A stretch of DNA of 10,560 nt from a bacterium (GTDB lineage: Bacteria > Patescibacteriota > UBA1384 > XYA2-FULL-43-10 > 1-14-0-10-43-13). The notes beneath the pieces were generated by a model. The model saw only the letters and a list, made by a program, of their open reading frames with translations, did not search any database and was not told the origin of the DNA. Shown here piece by piece: positions 1 to 6,251 of the stretch; the stretch's first letter is position 1; each line of letters starts with the position of its first letter. The stretch spans positions 1-10,560 of the forward strand of contig JAUSKR010000021.1 in NCBI GenBank assembly GCA_030649445.1. Reading direction: 5' to 3'. The translations under genes were made by a program, and so were the position numbers.

Positions 1-783
1 GTAACCGTACTTCAGCTTGACGTTTTCAGCCAAATCAATGTTGATACGAAGGCCGATGGCGATATCATTGGTGATATGAGTCGAACCGATTGGAACAACA
101 CCGCAAGTGACCAGCTCGCCTTCTTCAAAGACGGCATAGGAAGTAGTACGGGCGCCAATATCAACTAAGATGACGCCGATATCCGTCTGACGGGATGAGA
201 GCAAAACTTTAGCTGTACTAAGCGGTGAAAAAACTAAATCAGCAATGTCCACTCCAGCCTGCTGGACCGACCGGGTCAGGGGTTTAACTGAGTTTGATGA
301 GGCGGAAATAATATTGGCGATAACTTCGAGCCGGATGCCGGTCATGCCGACAGGATCCTTGACAACCTCAGTACTATCAATGATGAAATTGACAGGGATA
401 ACATGCAATATCTCGCGGTTTGGACGGCTGGGGATGGCTTTAGCGGCATCTATCACCCGCATCAAATCGTCAGTGGTGATCTCGCCATCAGCCCGAGAGA
501 TGGCAATGACGCCCTTACTCTGTTCACATTCGATTGAGGGACCGGTAATGCCAATAACTGCAGACTGAATCGGCATACCGGCCATCCGCTCAGCTTCTTC
601 GAGAGATGAAGAGATTGCCGAAACAGTTTCTTCGATATTAACAATCGTGCCTCTTCTGACACCGTTGTTTTGATTTTTGCCGATACCAATAATGTCGATG
701 TTACCGGCTTCGAGTTTGCCGACACAGGTTACAACCTTAGTATCTCCAATGTCGATTCCGACAGATATGTTTGTTTCTCGCAC
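1..783 (-). CDS. ftsA: Cell division protein FtsA (N-terminal 261 codons, cut by window edge)
   Basis: FtsA is an actin-like ATPase that links the FtsZ ring to the inner face of the membrane. The visible part starts with an actin-fold phosphate-1 loop (GIDIGDTK, about residues 9-16) and continues through the FtsA-specific SHS2 (1C) region, with the family signatures REILHVIP, KDPVGMTGIRLE and later LVDIGARTT (phosphate-2 loop, usually GGGTT), VPIGSTHITNDIA and AENVKLKYG. The C-terminal 2A/2B part and the membrane amphipathic helix lie beyond the left edge. The start is GTG at 781-783, with a perfect AGGAGG at 789-794 spaced 5 nt. An ATG further in would remove the phosphate loop. FtsZ would be expected next, to the left, but is not visible. 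The GARTT loop is somewhat divergent; MreB or DnaK are excluded by the FtsA-only signatures. Confidence 0.93.
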   Translation of the reverse strand, partial: MRETNISVGIDIGDTKVVTCVGKLEAGNIDIIGIGKNQNNGVRRGTIVNIEETVSAISSSLEEAERMAGMPIQSAVIGITGPSIECEQSKGVIAISRADGEITTDDLMRVIDAAKAIPSRPNREILHVIPVNFIIDSTEVVKDPVGMTGIRLEVIANIISASSNSVKPLTRSVQQAGVDIADLVFSPLSTAKVLLSSRQTDIGVILVDIGARTTSYAVFEEGELVTCGVVPIGSTHITNDIAIGLRINIDLAENVKLKYGY

Positions 784-828
784 GAGACCCTCCTATAGGG
801 ATTCTATTTCAAATTTAGTATAACTAGA

Positions 829-857
829 TTTTAACCTAAAATTGAGCCGAGTTGCAA
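829..857 (-). promoter_or_regulatory. Possible ftsA promoter
   Basis: On the minus strand TTGCAA (852-857) is followed after 17 nt by TTAAAA (829-834). A better -10 match, TATACT (817-822), lies just downstream but without a well-spaced -35. Both sit in the 103-nt gap between the GHL15-like gene and ftsA, so a promoter somewhere here is reasonable, but the exact boxes are uncertain. Confidence 0.25.
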
Positions 858-886
858 GCCTCATTCCATTAAATGAAACATTATAT

Positions 887-3436
887 TTAGAAAACAAGAA
901 ACAATCCGATTACCCAGAAAATTGACGCAGCAATACCGATGATTTTGTTCGCCTGAGGAGAGACTTGAAACGAAGCACGGTCAGTTGTGTTGACGGCATC
1001 AGAACTGGTTGTTAAAGACGGGTTGGAAGTAACTGGACTAGTCGAGGCGACATTGCTTTGGGCTGACTGATCGGTGATGATTGGTGGCTGAGTGGTCGTG
1101 CTGTTGGTCGACTGGCTCCCCGATGAGTCGGTCTTAGCTGTGCCCGAGCTGGTTTTGACTTTATCTGAAACGCTAATATCGATCGTTTTGTTTGACTCTT
1201 TGTCACCGTCGGAGGCTTTTAGGACGATGGTGTGTGATCCGATGGAAGATTCAGTTGTTGTATATGTGAGTAAATTGCTCGTTTCGTTGGTTTCAATTGA
1301 AGCGCCGGTCAGACTCTCGGCAATATTAAGTTCCAGGGTACTGCCTTCAGGGTCGGACACCGGCAGAGCCAGCCGAAGCGTTTCGCCGGTTTTGACAGTC
1401 TGGAGATCAACGCTGTCCCAGACCGGTGGCTGGTTTTTTAAAAGGATTGCTGCTTCATAATTGCGTAAATCAAGACCGGTAACCGATGATTGAATCTGAT
1501 TATTGAGACCGACAGGATAAAATCTTTCGCCCAAATCAATGTGATATTTTGTATCTTCGCCTATGTCGGAAGCGGTGTTGGCACCAGCTGTCATTGTTTT
1601 AACTATGACTGATCCAAGTGTAAAATCACGTCGGTAAATGTAAGAATGATGGGCAGTGTCGGAAGCGATTAGTTGGTAGTCACCAACAGCATTGCCTAAG
1701 TCGCGTGACATCAAGTCAGACCAGCTAGACCAAGGCGCACCGCTCTGGGTCCAGTAGTAGGTGTATGGGGTGGCAGTTAGATAGTATCGGGCCAGGTTAT
1801 AGAGTTGAGCACGTTTATCTGAATCGAATTTAGCGCCTACAATCACCTCTTTACGAGCATTGCTAAATATTTTCAGCTGATTCCAGAACAGGGCCAGTGT
1901 CTCGGGTTTTTCCTGCGCACTATGAGGAAGTGTGAGTTCATTCTCCAGCATTAATCCGTTGATGGCTGGAATTGTAGCCGGCTGACTTAGGGCACCATTT
2001 AGTAAAATATAATCAGCCCCCGATCCTTTTAGTGCGGTCAGAAAATCGGCGGCACTTTGTTGAAGGGCGGCGTCATCACTGTATTCAAGATAGGTTGGGC
2101 TTGGAGTCGTGATGTCTGGGAGAGTTAAACTCAGCGGCAACATTAGGTTAGTGTAGCCATTATCAACAAAAAGCCGTCTGGTCTGGGTGTCAGCCAGTAA
2201 TTGACGCGCCCGATCAGAAGCGAACTGCTGATAGGTCGGATCGGCGTAGTTACTTTCCCACCGACCGACTAGATACGCTGCGGGCAGCTGAGATTGGTAA
2301 CGAAAACGAGCCGAAGCTAGCTGGTTTGGTCGGTTGTTAAATTCAGTATCATCAACATAACCGTCATGGTTTATATCATTTGCGGCGTCCCAGCCGGGAA
2401 TGATTACGTTCTGGCGGGAAGTTGAATAAGGTGTCGTTGCATAGGGAGTTAGATTAATTGCCGGTACGCCATCCCAATTGGTACTTGTTTCGAGGCTCTT
2501 ATGAGCCGTAAGTGTAACCGATCCTGTCAATGATGTCTCGCTAAAACGAAGCCAATAATAAGCCGCAAGGTCGTCAGACAGCTTAGCCGTCGACCAATCT
2601 GCAGGTGGTGAGAAATGAACCCTGCCGCTCTGATTAAAATTGCTTGTTGAGTCACTGATTGTTGTCAGTGGCAGCCATGCAGTACCGCTCCAATACTCGA
2701 ACTTGGTCTGCCAGCCAGCAGTTGCGGCCGTAGTGACATTAAAATTGATCTGGTCAAATTTCCAGGCATGTCCCATCATAATGTAGCGGATATCCGTATT
2801 GTTGATAGCTAGCGTGAAGTCGTGAGGCATGGTTGGAACATTCTGGTCGCCATAGGCAGTGTGAGTAACATCTTGTCTAGCTGCCGCCGCAGGTAGTGTT
2901 GTAGCTTGTTCGGATGAAGAAGAGACTGTTAATACCCGTTGCAAGCGGTCGTTCATCGATGGTAGGGGGTGGGATGGAGCTGTGTATCTCACAAAAGAGG
3001 TGTCGCTGGCGACATGAACAAAGGCGTTGTCAACGTCTTGATTACGATTCTGATAATAAACCAGAAGTGTTTCAAAGGAAAAGTTGGGGGCATCAACAGT
3101 GCTGAAGTCGCGCCAATTAGTGTAGCGGTTAACTGGAATTTTTAGTGATGAAGCATTGCCGGCAACCTGGGATGTTGCTTGATCAATATGTTCTTGCAAC
3201 CAAGTAGTTCTAGCGGACGCGAAGCTCCTAGTATAGCGAGTGCCGTCGTGTAAAATTGAAAATAATTTAAAATAAGAGCGGGCGTTTGGTGATAAATTAT
3301 TAGTAGTTGCTGGTTCTGTGATATTAGCAGTGGTGCTGCGATATTTTTGCTGCCAATACAGCCCCGCCAGAAGAATGACCAAGGTGATGATAGAACATAT
3401 AAAGAAAACTTTTTGTTTGTGTGTGACTCTAGGCAT
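887..3436 (-). CDS. Membrane-anchored GHL15-like surface protein with EF-hand loop and Ig/cadherin-like domain
   Basis: An 849-residue extracytoplasmic protein. Residues 9-27 are an N-terminal hydrophobic anchor after a basic start. About 205-310 form a beta-rich module with the pattern FEYWSGTAWLPL ... SGRVHFSPPADW ... YYWLRF, resembling carbohydrate/phage-type beta sandwiches. About 340-610 resemble hypothetical glycosyl hydrolase family 15 (GHL15): PGWDAANDINHDGYVDD, SARFRYQSQLP, RRLFVDNG, ADYILLNGAL and GLMLENE, with D425, E498 and E500 as candidate acidic residues. Residues 354-365 form a full canonical EF-hand loop (D354, N356, D358, Y360, D362, E365). About 669-757 is an Ig/cadherin-like domain (DPEG, ASDGD). 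A Ser/Thr-rich linker (760-825) leads to a second hydrophobic segment at 830-849. There is no Shine-Dalgarno; a -10 box sits 7 nt before the ATG. Glycan cleavage or binding is inference; no catalytic pair is proven. Confidence 0.82.
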   Translation of the reverse strand: MPRVTHKQKVFFICSIITLVILLAGLYWQQKYRSTTANITEPATTNNLSPNARSYFKLFSILHDGTRYTRSFASARTTWLQEHIDQATSQVAGNASSLKIPVNRYTNWRDFSTVDAPNFSFETLLVYYQNRNQDVDNAFVHVASDTSFVRYTAPSHPLPSMNDRLQRVLTVSSSSEQATTLPAAAARQDVTHTAYGDQNVPTMPHDFTLAINNTDIRYIMMGHAWKFDQINFNVTTAATAGWQTKFEYWSGTAWLPLTTISDSTSNFNQSGRVHFSPPADWSTAKLSDDLAAYYWLRFSETSLTGSVTLTAHKSLETSTNWDGVPAINLTPYATTPYSTSRQNVIIPGWDAANDINHDGYVDDTEFNNRPNQLASARFRYQSQLPAAYLVGRWESNYADPTYQQFASDRARQLLADTQTRRLFVDNGYTNLMLPLSLTLPDITTPSPTYLEYSDDAALQQSAADFLTALKGSGADYILLNGALSQPATIPAINGLMLENELTLPHSAQEKPETLALFWNQLKIFSNARKEVIVGAKFDSDKRAQLYNLARYYLTATPYTYYWTQSGAPWSSWSDLMSRDLGNAVGDYQLIASDTAHHSYIYRRDFTLGSVIVKTMTAGANTASDIGEDTKYHIDLGERFYPVGLNNQIQSSVTGLDLRNYEAAILLKNQPPVWDSVDLQTVKTGETLRLALPVSDPEGSTLELNIAESLTGASIETNETSNLLTYTTTESSIGSHTIVLKASDGDKESNKTIDISVSDKVKTSSGTAKTDSSGSQSTNSTTTQPPIITDQSAQSNVASTSPVTSNPSLTTSSDAVNTTDRASFQVSPQANKIIGIAASIFWVIGLFLVF

Positions 3437-3443
3437 TAATCAC

Positions 3444-3473
3444 ATTTTACTATAATTTTACAAAATACTCCAA
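3444..3473 (-). promoter_or_regulatory. Promoter with leaderless geometry for the GHL15-like gene
   Basis: Minus-strand TTGGAG (3468-3473), 18-nt spacer, TAAAAT (3444-3449), then 7 nt (GTGATTA), then the ATG at 3434-3436. With usual sigma-70 spacing transcription would begin at or one base before the A of ATG. No ribosome-binding site lies upstream of this start, which fits a leaderless mRNA. The -35 match is weak. Confidence 0.4.
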
Positions 3474-3487
3474 CGCCTGGATCGAGT

Positions 3488-3925
3488 CTAAACAGCATTT
3501 TTGACGTATGGCAAGAAGATCAGAAAAGCGACGACGGTGGCGATGACGGCGGAGATGAGGACGGCGCCGGCCATGGCGTCTTTGGCTGACCGGATCAGGA
3601 CATGATCCGCTGGATGGCAGACGTCAAAGATTTTTTCAACTGCCGTGTTAATAATTTCAATGGTGAAAACCATAATAACGGCGATGAAGAGAATGGCGGC
3701 GTCGAGGCGCGAAACGCCAAAAATATAGACGCCGGCACCGACTAATATAGTAATAATAGCGTGGATGCGGGCGTTTGGCTCTGATTTGAGTAAAAAGATC
3801 ACACCGCGAATGGCGTGATCAAAACTTGAGCGCAATCGAATGTGATTGTATTTTTTGTATTCGATTTTTTGATCCGGCTGACAAATTCGAGCGCGCTCTT
3901 CGTCGGTTAATTCTTTTGTTGCCAT
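3488..3925 (-). CDS. dgkA: Diacylglycerol kinase / undecaprenol kinase, DgkA family
   Basis: A small integral membrane kinase that phosphorylates diacylglycerol or, in Gram-positive-like lineages, undecaprenol, feeding the lipid carrier used for peptidoglycan. All catalytic residues of E. coli DgkA are present at a constant offset of 21: E49 (E28), E90 (E69, base), N93 (N72), E97 (E76), K115 (K94) and D116 (D95), in SEPN, FTIEIINTAVE and SAKDAMAGAV. Three membrane helices are visible (about 50-70, 74-95, 115-140). The protein is 145 aa; the N-terminal 30 residues form a charged cytoplasmic extension longer than in E. coli. The start ATG has AGAAGGA four bases upstream. It follows ybeY in the rpsU-yqeY-ybeY-dgkA order, a conserved neighbourhood. 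Which lipid it uses cannot be told from sequence. Confidence 0.93.
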   Translation of the reverse strand: MATKELTDEERARICQPDQKIEYKKYNHIRLRSSFDHAIRGVIFLLKSEPNARIHAIITILVGAGVYIFGVSRLDAAILFIAVIMVFTIEIINTAVEKIFDVCHPADHVLIRSAKDAMAGAVLISAVIATVVAFLIFLPYVKNAV

Positions 3926-3944
3926 ATTTTCCTTCTTAATTGAA

Positions 3945-3971
3945 TGGATCCCGGATCAAGTCCGGGACGAC
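3945..3971. repeat. Palindromic intergenic repeat, CCCGGA-TCAAG-TCCGGG type
   Basis: Perfect 6-bp arms CCCGGA (3950-3955) and TCCGGG (3961-3966) around TCAAG, flanked by GGAT and ACGAC. It lies between ybeY and the Shine-Dalgarno of dgkA. The minus-strand reading (GTCGTCCCGGACTTGATC...) resembles a palindromic motif seen between genes in many unrelated bacteria. It could act as an RNA hairpin in the operon transcript; it has no U-tract, so it is not a terminator. Confidence 0.6.
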
Positions 3972-3975
3972 TTAA

Positions 3976-4368
3976 TTATAAACTACAGTCGATTTTATGA
4001 GCTGCTTCAAGCCATAATTTCTCAGCTGTTTCATGGTCAAAACCAAGTAGGTGCAAAAGCCCATGTTTGGCGACATCGGACAAATCCTCATTTTTTTCGA
4101 TGACAATCTCTGGAGAAATAACTATGTCACCCAAGATTTTAATTCTAGCGTTCGGCAGATCAATTTGAGGAAAGGATAAAACATCAGTCGGTTGATCTGT
4201 TTTTCGGTGTTTCTTGTTTAGTTTTTGGATTTCTTTGGCCGAAACAAAATTTATGTGAACAGAGGCGTCGTTGCAGTTAAAAACTAAAAGTGCCTGGTTG
4301 ATATCAGTAGATAGTTGATTTGCATTAATTTTATATTTTGCATGACCGCTGATCTCGATCTTATTCAT
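3976..4368 (-). CDS. ybeY: Endoribonuclease YbeY (rRNA maturation factor)
   Basis: YbeY is a zinc-dependent endoribonuclease acting in 16S rRNA 3'-end maturation and ribosome quality control. The 130-aa protein carries the defining H-x3-H-x5-H motif as HGLLHLLGFDH (H102, H106, H112) and the upstream family signature TDVLSFPQ (about 61-68), followed by the conserved GDIVIS strand (80-85). Length is slightly shorter than the usual 150 or so. The start ATG is only 9 nt after the yqeY stop and is preceded by an A-rich stretch with no Shine-Dalgarno, so translation is likely coupled to yqeY. Position in the rpsU-yqeY-ybeY-dgkA block supports the call. Confidence 0.94.
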   Translation of the reverse strand: MNKIEISGHAKYKINANQLSTDINQALLVFNCNDASVHINFVSAKEIQKLNKKHRKTDQPTDVLSFPQIDLPNARIKILGDIVISPEIVIEKNEDLSDVAKHGLLHLLGFDHETAEKLWLEAAHKIDCSL

Positions 4369-4377
4369 TTTTGTTTT

Positions 4378-4821
4378 TTATTTGAGTGATTTTTTGATAA
4401 TCGCAGCGACCGTTGCGCCGTCAGCATCAGTACCAACTTTTTTCATCACCGCACCCATTACGCGGCCAAAATCAGCTGGACCCGAAGGATTCAATCCAGC
4501 AATAACTTCGTTGACTATAACTTTAATTTGATCTTCGCCGATTTGGGCCGGTAAATAAGCATTGATAATCTTAATTTCATCCTGATTTGATGAAACAAGA
4601 TCACTTCTACCACCTTTTTCAAATTCGAAAATCGACTCTTCTCGTTGCTTGACTTCACGCCGCAAAATTTTGATAATTTCCGGTTCAGGCAATTCTGATT
4701 TGGTATTAATCTCGGCATTTTTAATGGCGCTTTTGAGCAGCCGCAAAACCGAGACTTTACTATCGTCTCTTGATTTATAGGCAGATAAGAAATCTGATTC
4801 AATTTGTTGCTTTAGTTGCAT
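4378..4821 (-). CDS. yqeY: YqeY / GatB-tail domain protein
   Basis: A 147-aa all-helical protein of the YqeY family, homologous to the C-terminal tRNA-binding tail of GatB in the tRNA-dependent amidotransferase. Signatures seen: SVLRLLKSAIKNAEI near residues 24-38, KQREESIFEFEKGGRSDL near 58-75, YLPAQ, and the C-terminal GRVMGAVMKKVGTDADGATVAAIIKKSL. Full length for the family. No catalytic residues are known; a role near tRNA or the ribosome is inferred from homology and from its fixed position after rpsU. The region just before the start has GGTGGGG about 8 nt upstream, which is supplied by the end of a palindromic repeat. Confidence 0.92.
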   Translation of the reverse strand: MQLKQQIESDFLSAYKSRDDSKVSVLRLLKSAIKNAEINTKSELPEPEIIKILRREVKQREESIFEFEKGGRSDLVSSNQDEIKIINAYLPAQIGEDQIKVIVNEVIAGLNPSGPADFGRVMGAVMKKVGTDADGATVAAIIKKSLK

Positions 4822-4826
4822 TTAAT

Positions 4827-4862
4827 AAACCCCACCTAACCTCCCCTTCAAAAGGGGAGGAA
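4827..4862. repeat. 36-nt palindromic repeat, copy 1 (AAACCCC...AAGGGG family)
   Basis: Begins AAACCCC (4827-4833) and ends in a strong hairpin, 9-bp arms CCTCCCCTT (4840-4848) and AAGGGGAGG (4852-4860) with a CAA loop. It aligns without gaps to 6252-6287. It fills nearly all of the rpsU-yqeY gap, so the transcript carries the hairpin and the GGTGGGG that serves as the yqeY ribosome-binding site. Confidence 0.7.
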
Positions 4863-4863
4863 A

Positions 4864-5058
4864 CTACCATCCTCGCTTTAACTTATTAATTTCCGTCCGC
4901 CGGACGGCAATTTTGCGGCGGCTGCCGCGGTTCAAGTCTTTTTCAAAAAATCTTTTTTCTTTGGCAACAGTTAAAACACCGCTTTGCTGAACTTCGCGGT
5001 TGAAACGGCGGACTAAGACATCGATTCTCTCGTTGCCTTTCTTTTTGACCTCGATCAA
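4864..5058 (-). CDS. rpsU: 30S ribosomal protein S21
   Basis: A 64-residue basic protein matching bS21: VKKKGNERIDVLVRRFNREVQQSGVL, followed by KEKRFFEK and the Arg/Lys-rich tail SRRKIAVRR. S21 sits at the 30S platform near the anti-Shine-Dalgarno end of 16S rRNA and affects initiation. The start is TTG (5056-5058), preceded by AAAGGTGG with a 9-nt gap; no in-frame ATG or GTG is better placed. A rare start codon may keep its level low. It heads the rpsU-yqeY-ybeY-dgkA block and follows the HIT gene, a familiar order. The non-coding stretch upstream holds two adjacent hairpins. Confidence 0.95.
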   Translation of the reverse strand: MIEVKKKGNERIDVLVRRFNREVQQSGVLTVAKEKRFFEKDLNRGSRRKIAVRRTEINKLKRGW

Positions 5059-5087
5059 GAGTTATCACCACCTTTCGACAAGCAGTA

Positions 5088-5130
5088 AGTAATATCAGCC
5101 AGAGGCTGACCGGCCTGTGGCCGGAGTAAT
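5088..5130. repeat. Two back-to-back perfect hairpins flanked by AGTAAT direct repeats
   Basis: Hairpin A is TCAGCC-AGA-GGCTGA (5095-5109) and hairpin B is CCGGCC-TGT-GGCCGG (5110-5124), with no base between them. The pair is bounded by AGTAAT at 5088-5093 and again at 5125-5130. It lies between the HIT stop and the rpsU Shine-Dalgarno. There is no U-tract in either orientation, so termination is unlikely. It may be a post-transcriptional control element for rpsU, or a tiny inserted palindromic repeat with a 6-bp target duplication. Confidence 0.6.
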
Positions 5131-5182
5131 AAGCAAACTATACCGTAAAATGGGCAGATTAGCAAGCTGTGCAAATCATCAA

Positions 5183-5509
5183 TTAGAGTTTTTCACCGCC
5201 GATAATATGGAGGTGAAGATGATCGACGATCTGGCCGGCATCCGGACCAGAATTGAAGACCAGACGGAAACCGGACAGATCAATCCCCTGTTCCTTGGCA
5301 ATGTCCCGAGCTTTCAATATTAATTTGCCGACTAAATTGACGTCGCTGTCCTCAAGCGCGGCAACTGAGTGGATGTGTTTTTTGGGGATCAATAAAATAT
5401 GGATTTTGGCTTTCGGATGGATATCGTCAAAAGCGATAAAGTCATCATCCTCATACTTTATTTTACTGTGGATTTCGTGTGCGGCGATCTGACAAAAAAG
5501 ACAGCTCAT
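5183..5509 (-). CDS. HIT family (histidine triad, HinT-like) protein
   Basis: HIT proteins hydrolyse nucleotide phosphoramidates or related AMP conjugates. The 108-aa protein has the triad H97-x-H99-x-H101 inside HLHLHIIGG, preceded by FNSGPDAGQ, plus an N-terminal CLFCQI (C3, C6) and the KAKIHILLIPKKHI strand typical of the HinT branch. Length is normal. The ATG has AAGGAG four bases upstream, but that ribosome-binding site lies in the 3' arm and loop of a perfect hairpin at 5512-5526. The gene is followed on the same strand by rpsU, a common pairing in bacteria. The physiological substrate is not known from sequence. Confidence 0.93.
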   Translation of the reverse strand: MSCLFCQIAAHEIHSKIKYEDDDFIAFDDIHPKAKIHILLIPKKHIHSVAALEDSDVNLVGKLILKARDIAKEQGIDLSGFRLVFNSGPDAGQIVDHLHLHIIGGEKL

Positions 5510-5511
5510 AG

Positions 5512-5526
5512 AACTCCTTCGGAGTT
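5512..5526 (-). promoter_or_regulatory. Hairpin enclosing the HIT gene ribosome-binding site
   Basis: Minus-strand AACTCC-GAA-GGAGTT forms a perfect 6-bp stem with a GAA loop closed by C-G. The Shine-Dalgarno AAGGAG (5514-5519) is partly loop and partly 3' arm, and the ATG begins 4 nt later. If the stem forms in the mRNA it would hide the ribosome-binding site. Confidence 0.5.
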
Positions 5527-5533
5527 AATTTTC

Positions 5534-5554
5534 AATAACCAATATCCAATAACC
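5534..5554. repeat. Heptamer tandem repeat, AATAACC x3
   Basis: Three consecutive 7-mers AATAACC, AATATCC and AATAACC; one mismatch in the middle unit. Located in the spacer between the HIT and SprT-like genes. One of several 7-bp arrays in this window. Confidence 0.65.
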
Positions 5555-5563
5555 AGTTTATTT

Positions 5564-5665
5564 GTCATCCTCGGGCAGGCAACGCCATGACCCGGGGATC
5601 CAGGAAGTTGTGTTGCGAGTTACCATGATTTGTTTTGCCTGGATTCCCGCCTGCGCGGGAATGAC
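5564..5665. repeat. Inverted pair of REP-like palindromic repeats (BIME-like)
   Basis: The right copy (5638-5665) contains TTCCCGCCTGCGCGGGAA, itself a palindrome, bracketed by CCTGGA and TGAC. The left copy (5564-5604) is its inverted, diverged partner: GTCATCCTCGGGCAGGC, then about 13 extra bases, then GGGGATCCAGG. They enclose about 33 bp. The right copy ends 6 nt from the stop of the SprT-like gene. The pair could fold into one large cruciform or RNA stem and may lower read-through toward the HIT gene. No transposase is present, so any mobility would be in trans. Confidence 0.65.
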
Positions 5666-5671
5666 GGCGGG

Positions 5672-6139
5672 CTAGAACCCAAATATTCTCATCAATCCGA
5701 CTCGCCTTCGTCTCACTCGCCGCCGCCGCACCGGTTCACCGGTAATATTTGGCCAGCTGGTTTTGAGCCAGTTTTTTTGAAAGTTTAGTATTTCGCCAAA
5801 TCCCCGGTTTTTCAATTCCTTGTCAACCAGACCCCCTTGATGCGGGTATTTTGAATATTTCGGCAACGGCGAGCAGAAGCCATGGGCGTAATGGCAAAGT
5901 TCATGAGCGATAGTGACGTCAATAATTGATTCGGGCACATTTTCATCTCTAAAATAACCGCTTATCAGAATTCTGGTTGTCGAATGTTTGTCCCTGGGAT
6001 TAATTTGGCGGATACTGCCAAGCCGGCGCCTCGCCTTGGCGCCAAATTTGATCTCAATCTCATTCGATCGCGGCACATCGGCAAAATGTTCCCGCCAAAT
6101 TTTTTCTAATTTTTCTTCGAGCCAAGCATTATCGCGCAT
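5672..6139 (-). CDS. SprT-like zinc metallopeptidase
   Basis: A short protein with the zincin motif HELCH inside IAHELCHYAHG, and a later H in YPHQGGLVDKELKNRGF that would serve as third zinc ligand, as in the SprT/Spartan-like domain. The preceding segment (RRLGSIRQ ... RILISGYF ... IIDVTIAHE) follows the SprT-like strand order. From the start chosen here it is 155 aa. I chose the ATG at 6137-6139 rather than one 27 nt upstream because an extended -10 promoter overlaps the extra codons and places transcription start at this ATG. The C-terminal tail contains two VRRRR units (about 20 residues from the end), suggesting contact with nucleic acid or membrane phosphate. The substrate is unknown; DNA-bound proteins are the target in eukaryotic relatives, which is only an analogy here. 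Confidence 0.85.
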   Translation of the reverse strand: MRDNAWLEEKLEKIWREHFADVPRSNEIEIKFGAKARRRLGSIRQINPRDKHSTTRILISGYFRDENVPESIIDVTIAHELCHYAHGFCSPLPKYSKYPHQGGLVDKELKNRGFGEILNFQKNWLKTSWPNITGEPVRRRRVRRRRVGLMRIFGF

Positions 6140-6146
6140 ATAAAAG

Positions 6147-6155
6147 ATTATAGCA
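6147..6155 (-). promoter_or_regulatory. Extended -10 promoter of the SprT-like gene
   Basis: Minus strand TGC-TATAAT, a perfect extended -10 (TATAAT at 6147-6152). Seven bases separate it from the ATG at 6137-6139, so the mRNA would begin at or one base before the start codon. A TTGTTA lies about 15 nt upstream as a poor -35, which extended -10 promoters tolerate. Confidence 0.55.
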
Positions 6156-6251
6156 AAAAATATCATTTAACAATTAATTTCAGGGTTAATTATGTATAAT
6201 GAAGCTCAAATTTCTGGCCCGAATTCACGCCTTAATGATTGTATCGTCTAT

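Noticed and set aside
245..725. Open reading frames on both strands at 245-568 and 462-725
   Set aside because: They overlap ftsA in other frames; the ftsA frame carries clear family motifs and these show no recognisable sequence.
1012..1460. Open frames over the 3' part of the surface protein gene
   Set aside because: Low-complexity shadow of the Ser/Thr-rich linker and Ig-like domain; no ribosome-binding site or known motif.
5117..5323. Plus-strand 68-codon frame across the HIT gene 3' end
   Set aside because: It starts inside the hairpin region and runs antisense to the HIT triad; no support.
5564..5665. Insertion sequence remnant
   Set aside because: Only about 100 bp, with palindromic arms and no transposase coding; fits a REP/BIME-type repeat better.
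6140..6166. Upstream ATG giving the SprT-like protein 9 more residues
   Set aside because: Those codons include a perfect TGC-TATAAT promoter placed to start transcription at the next ATG, and no Shine-Dalgarno precedes the upstream ATG.
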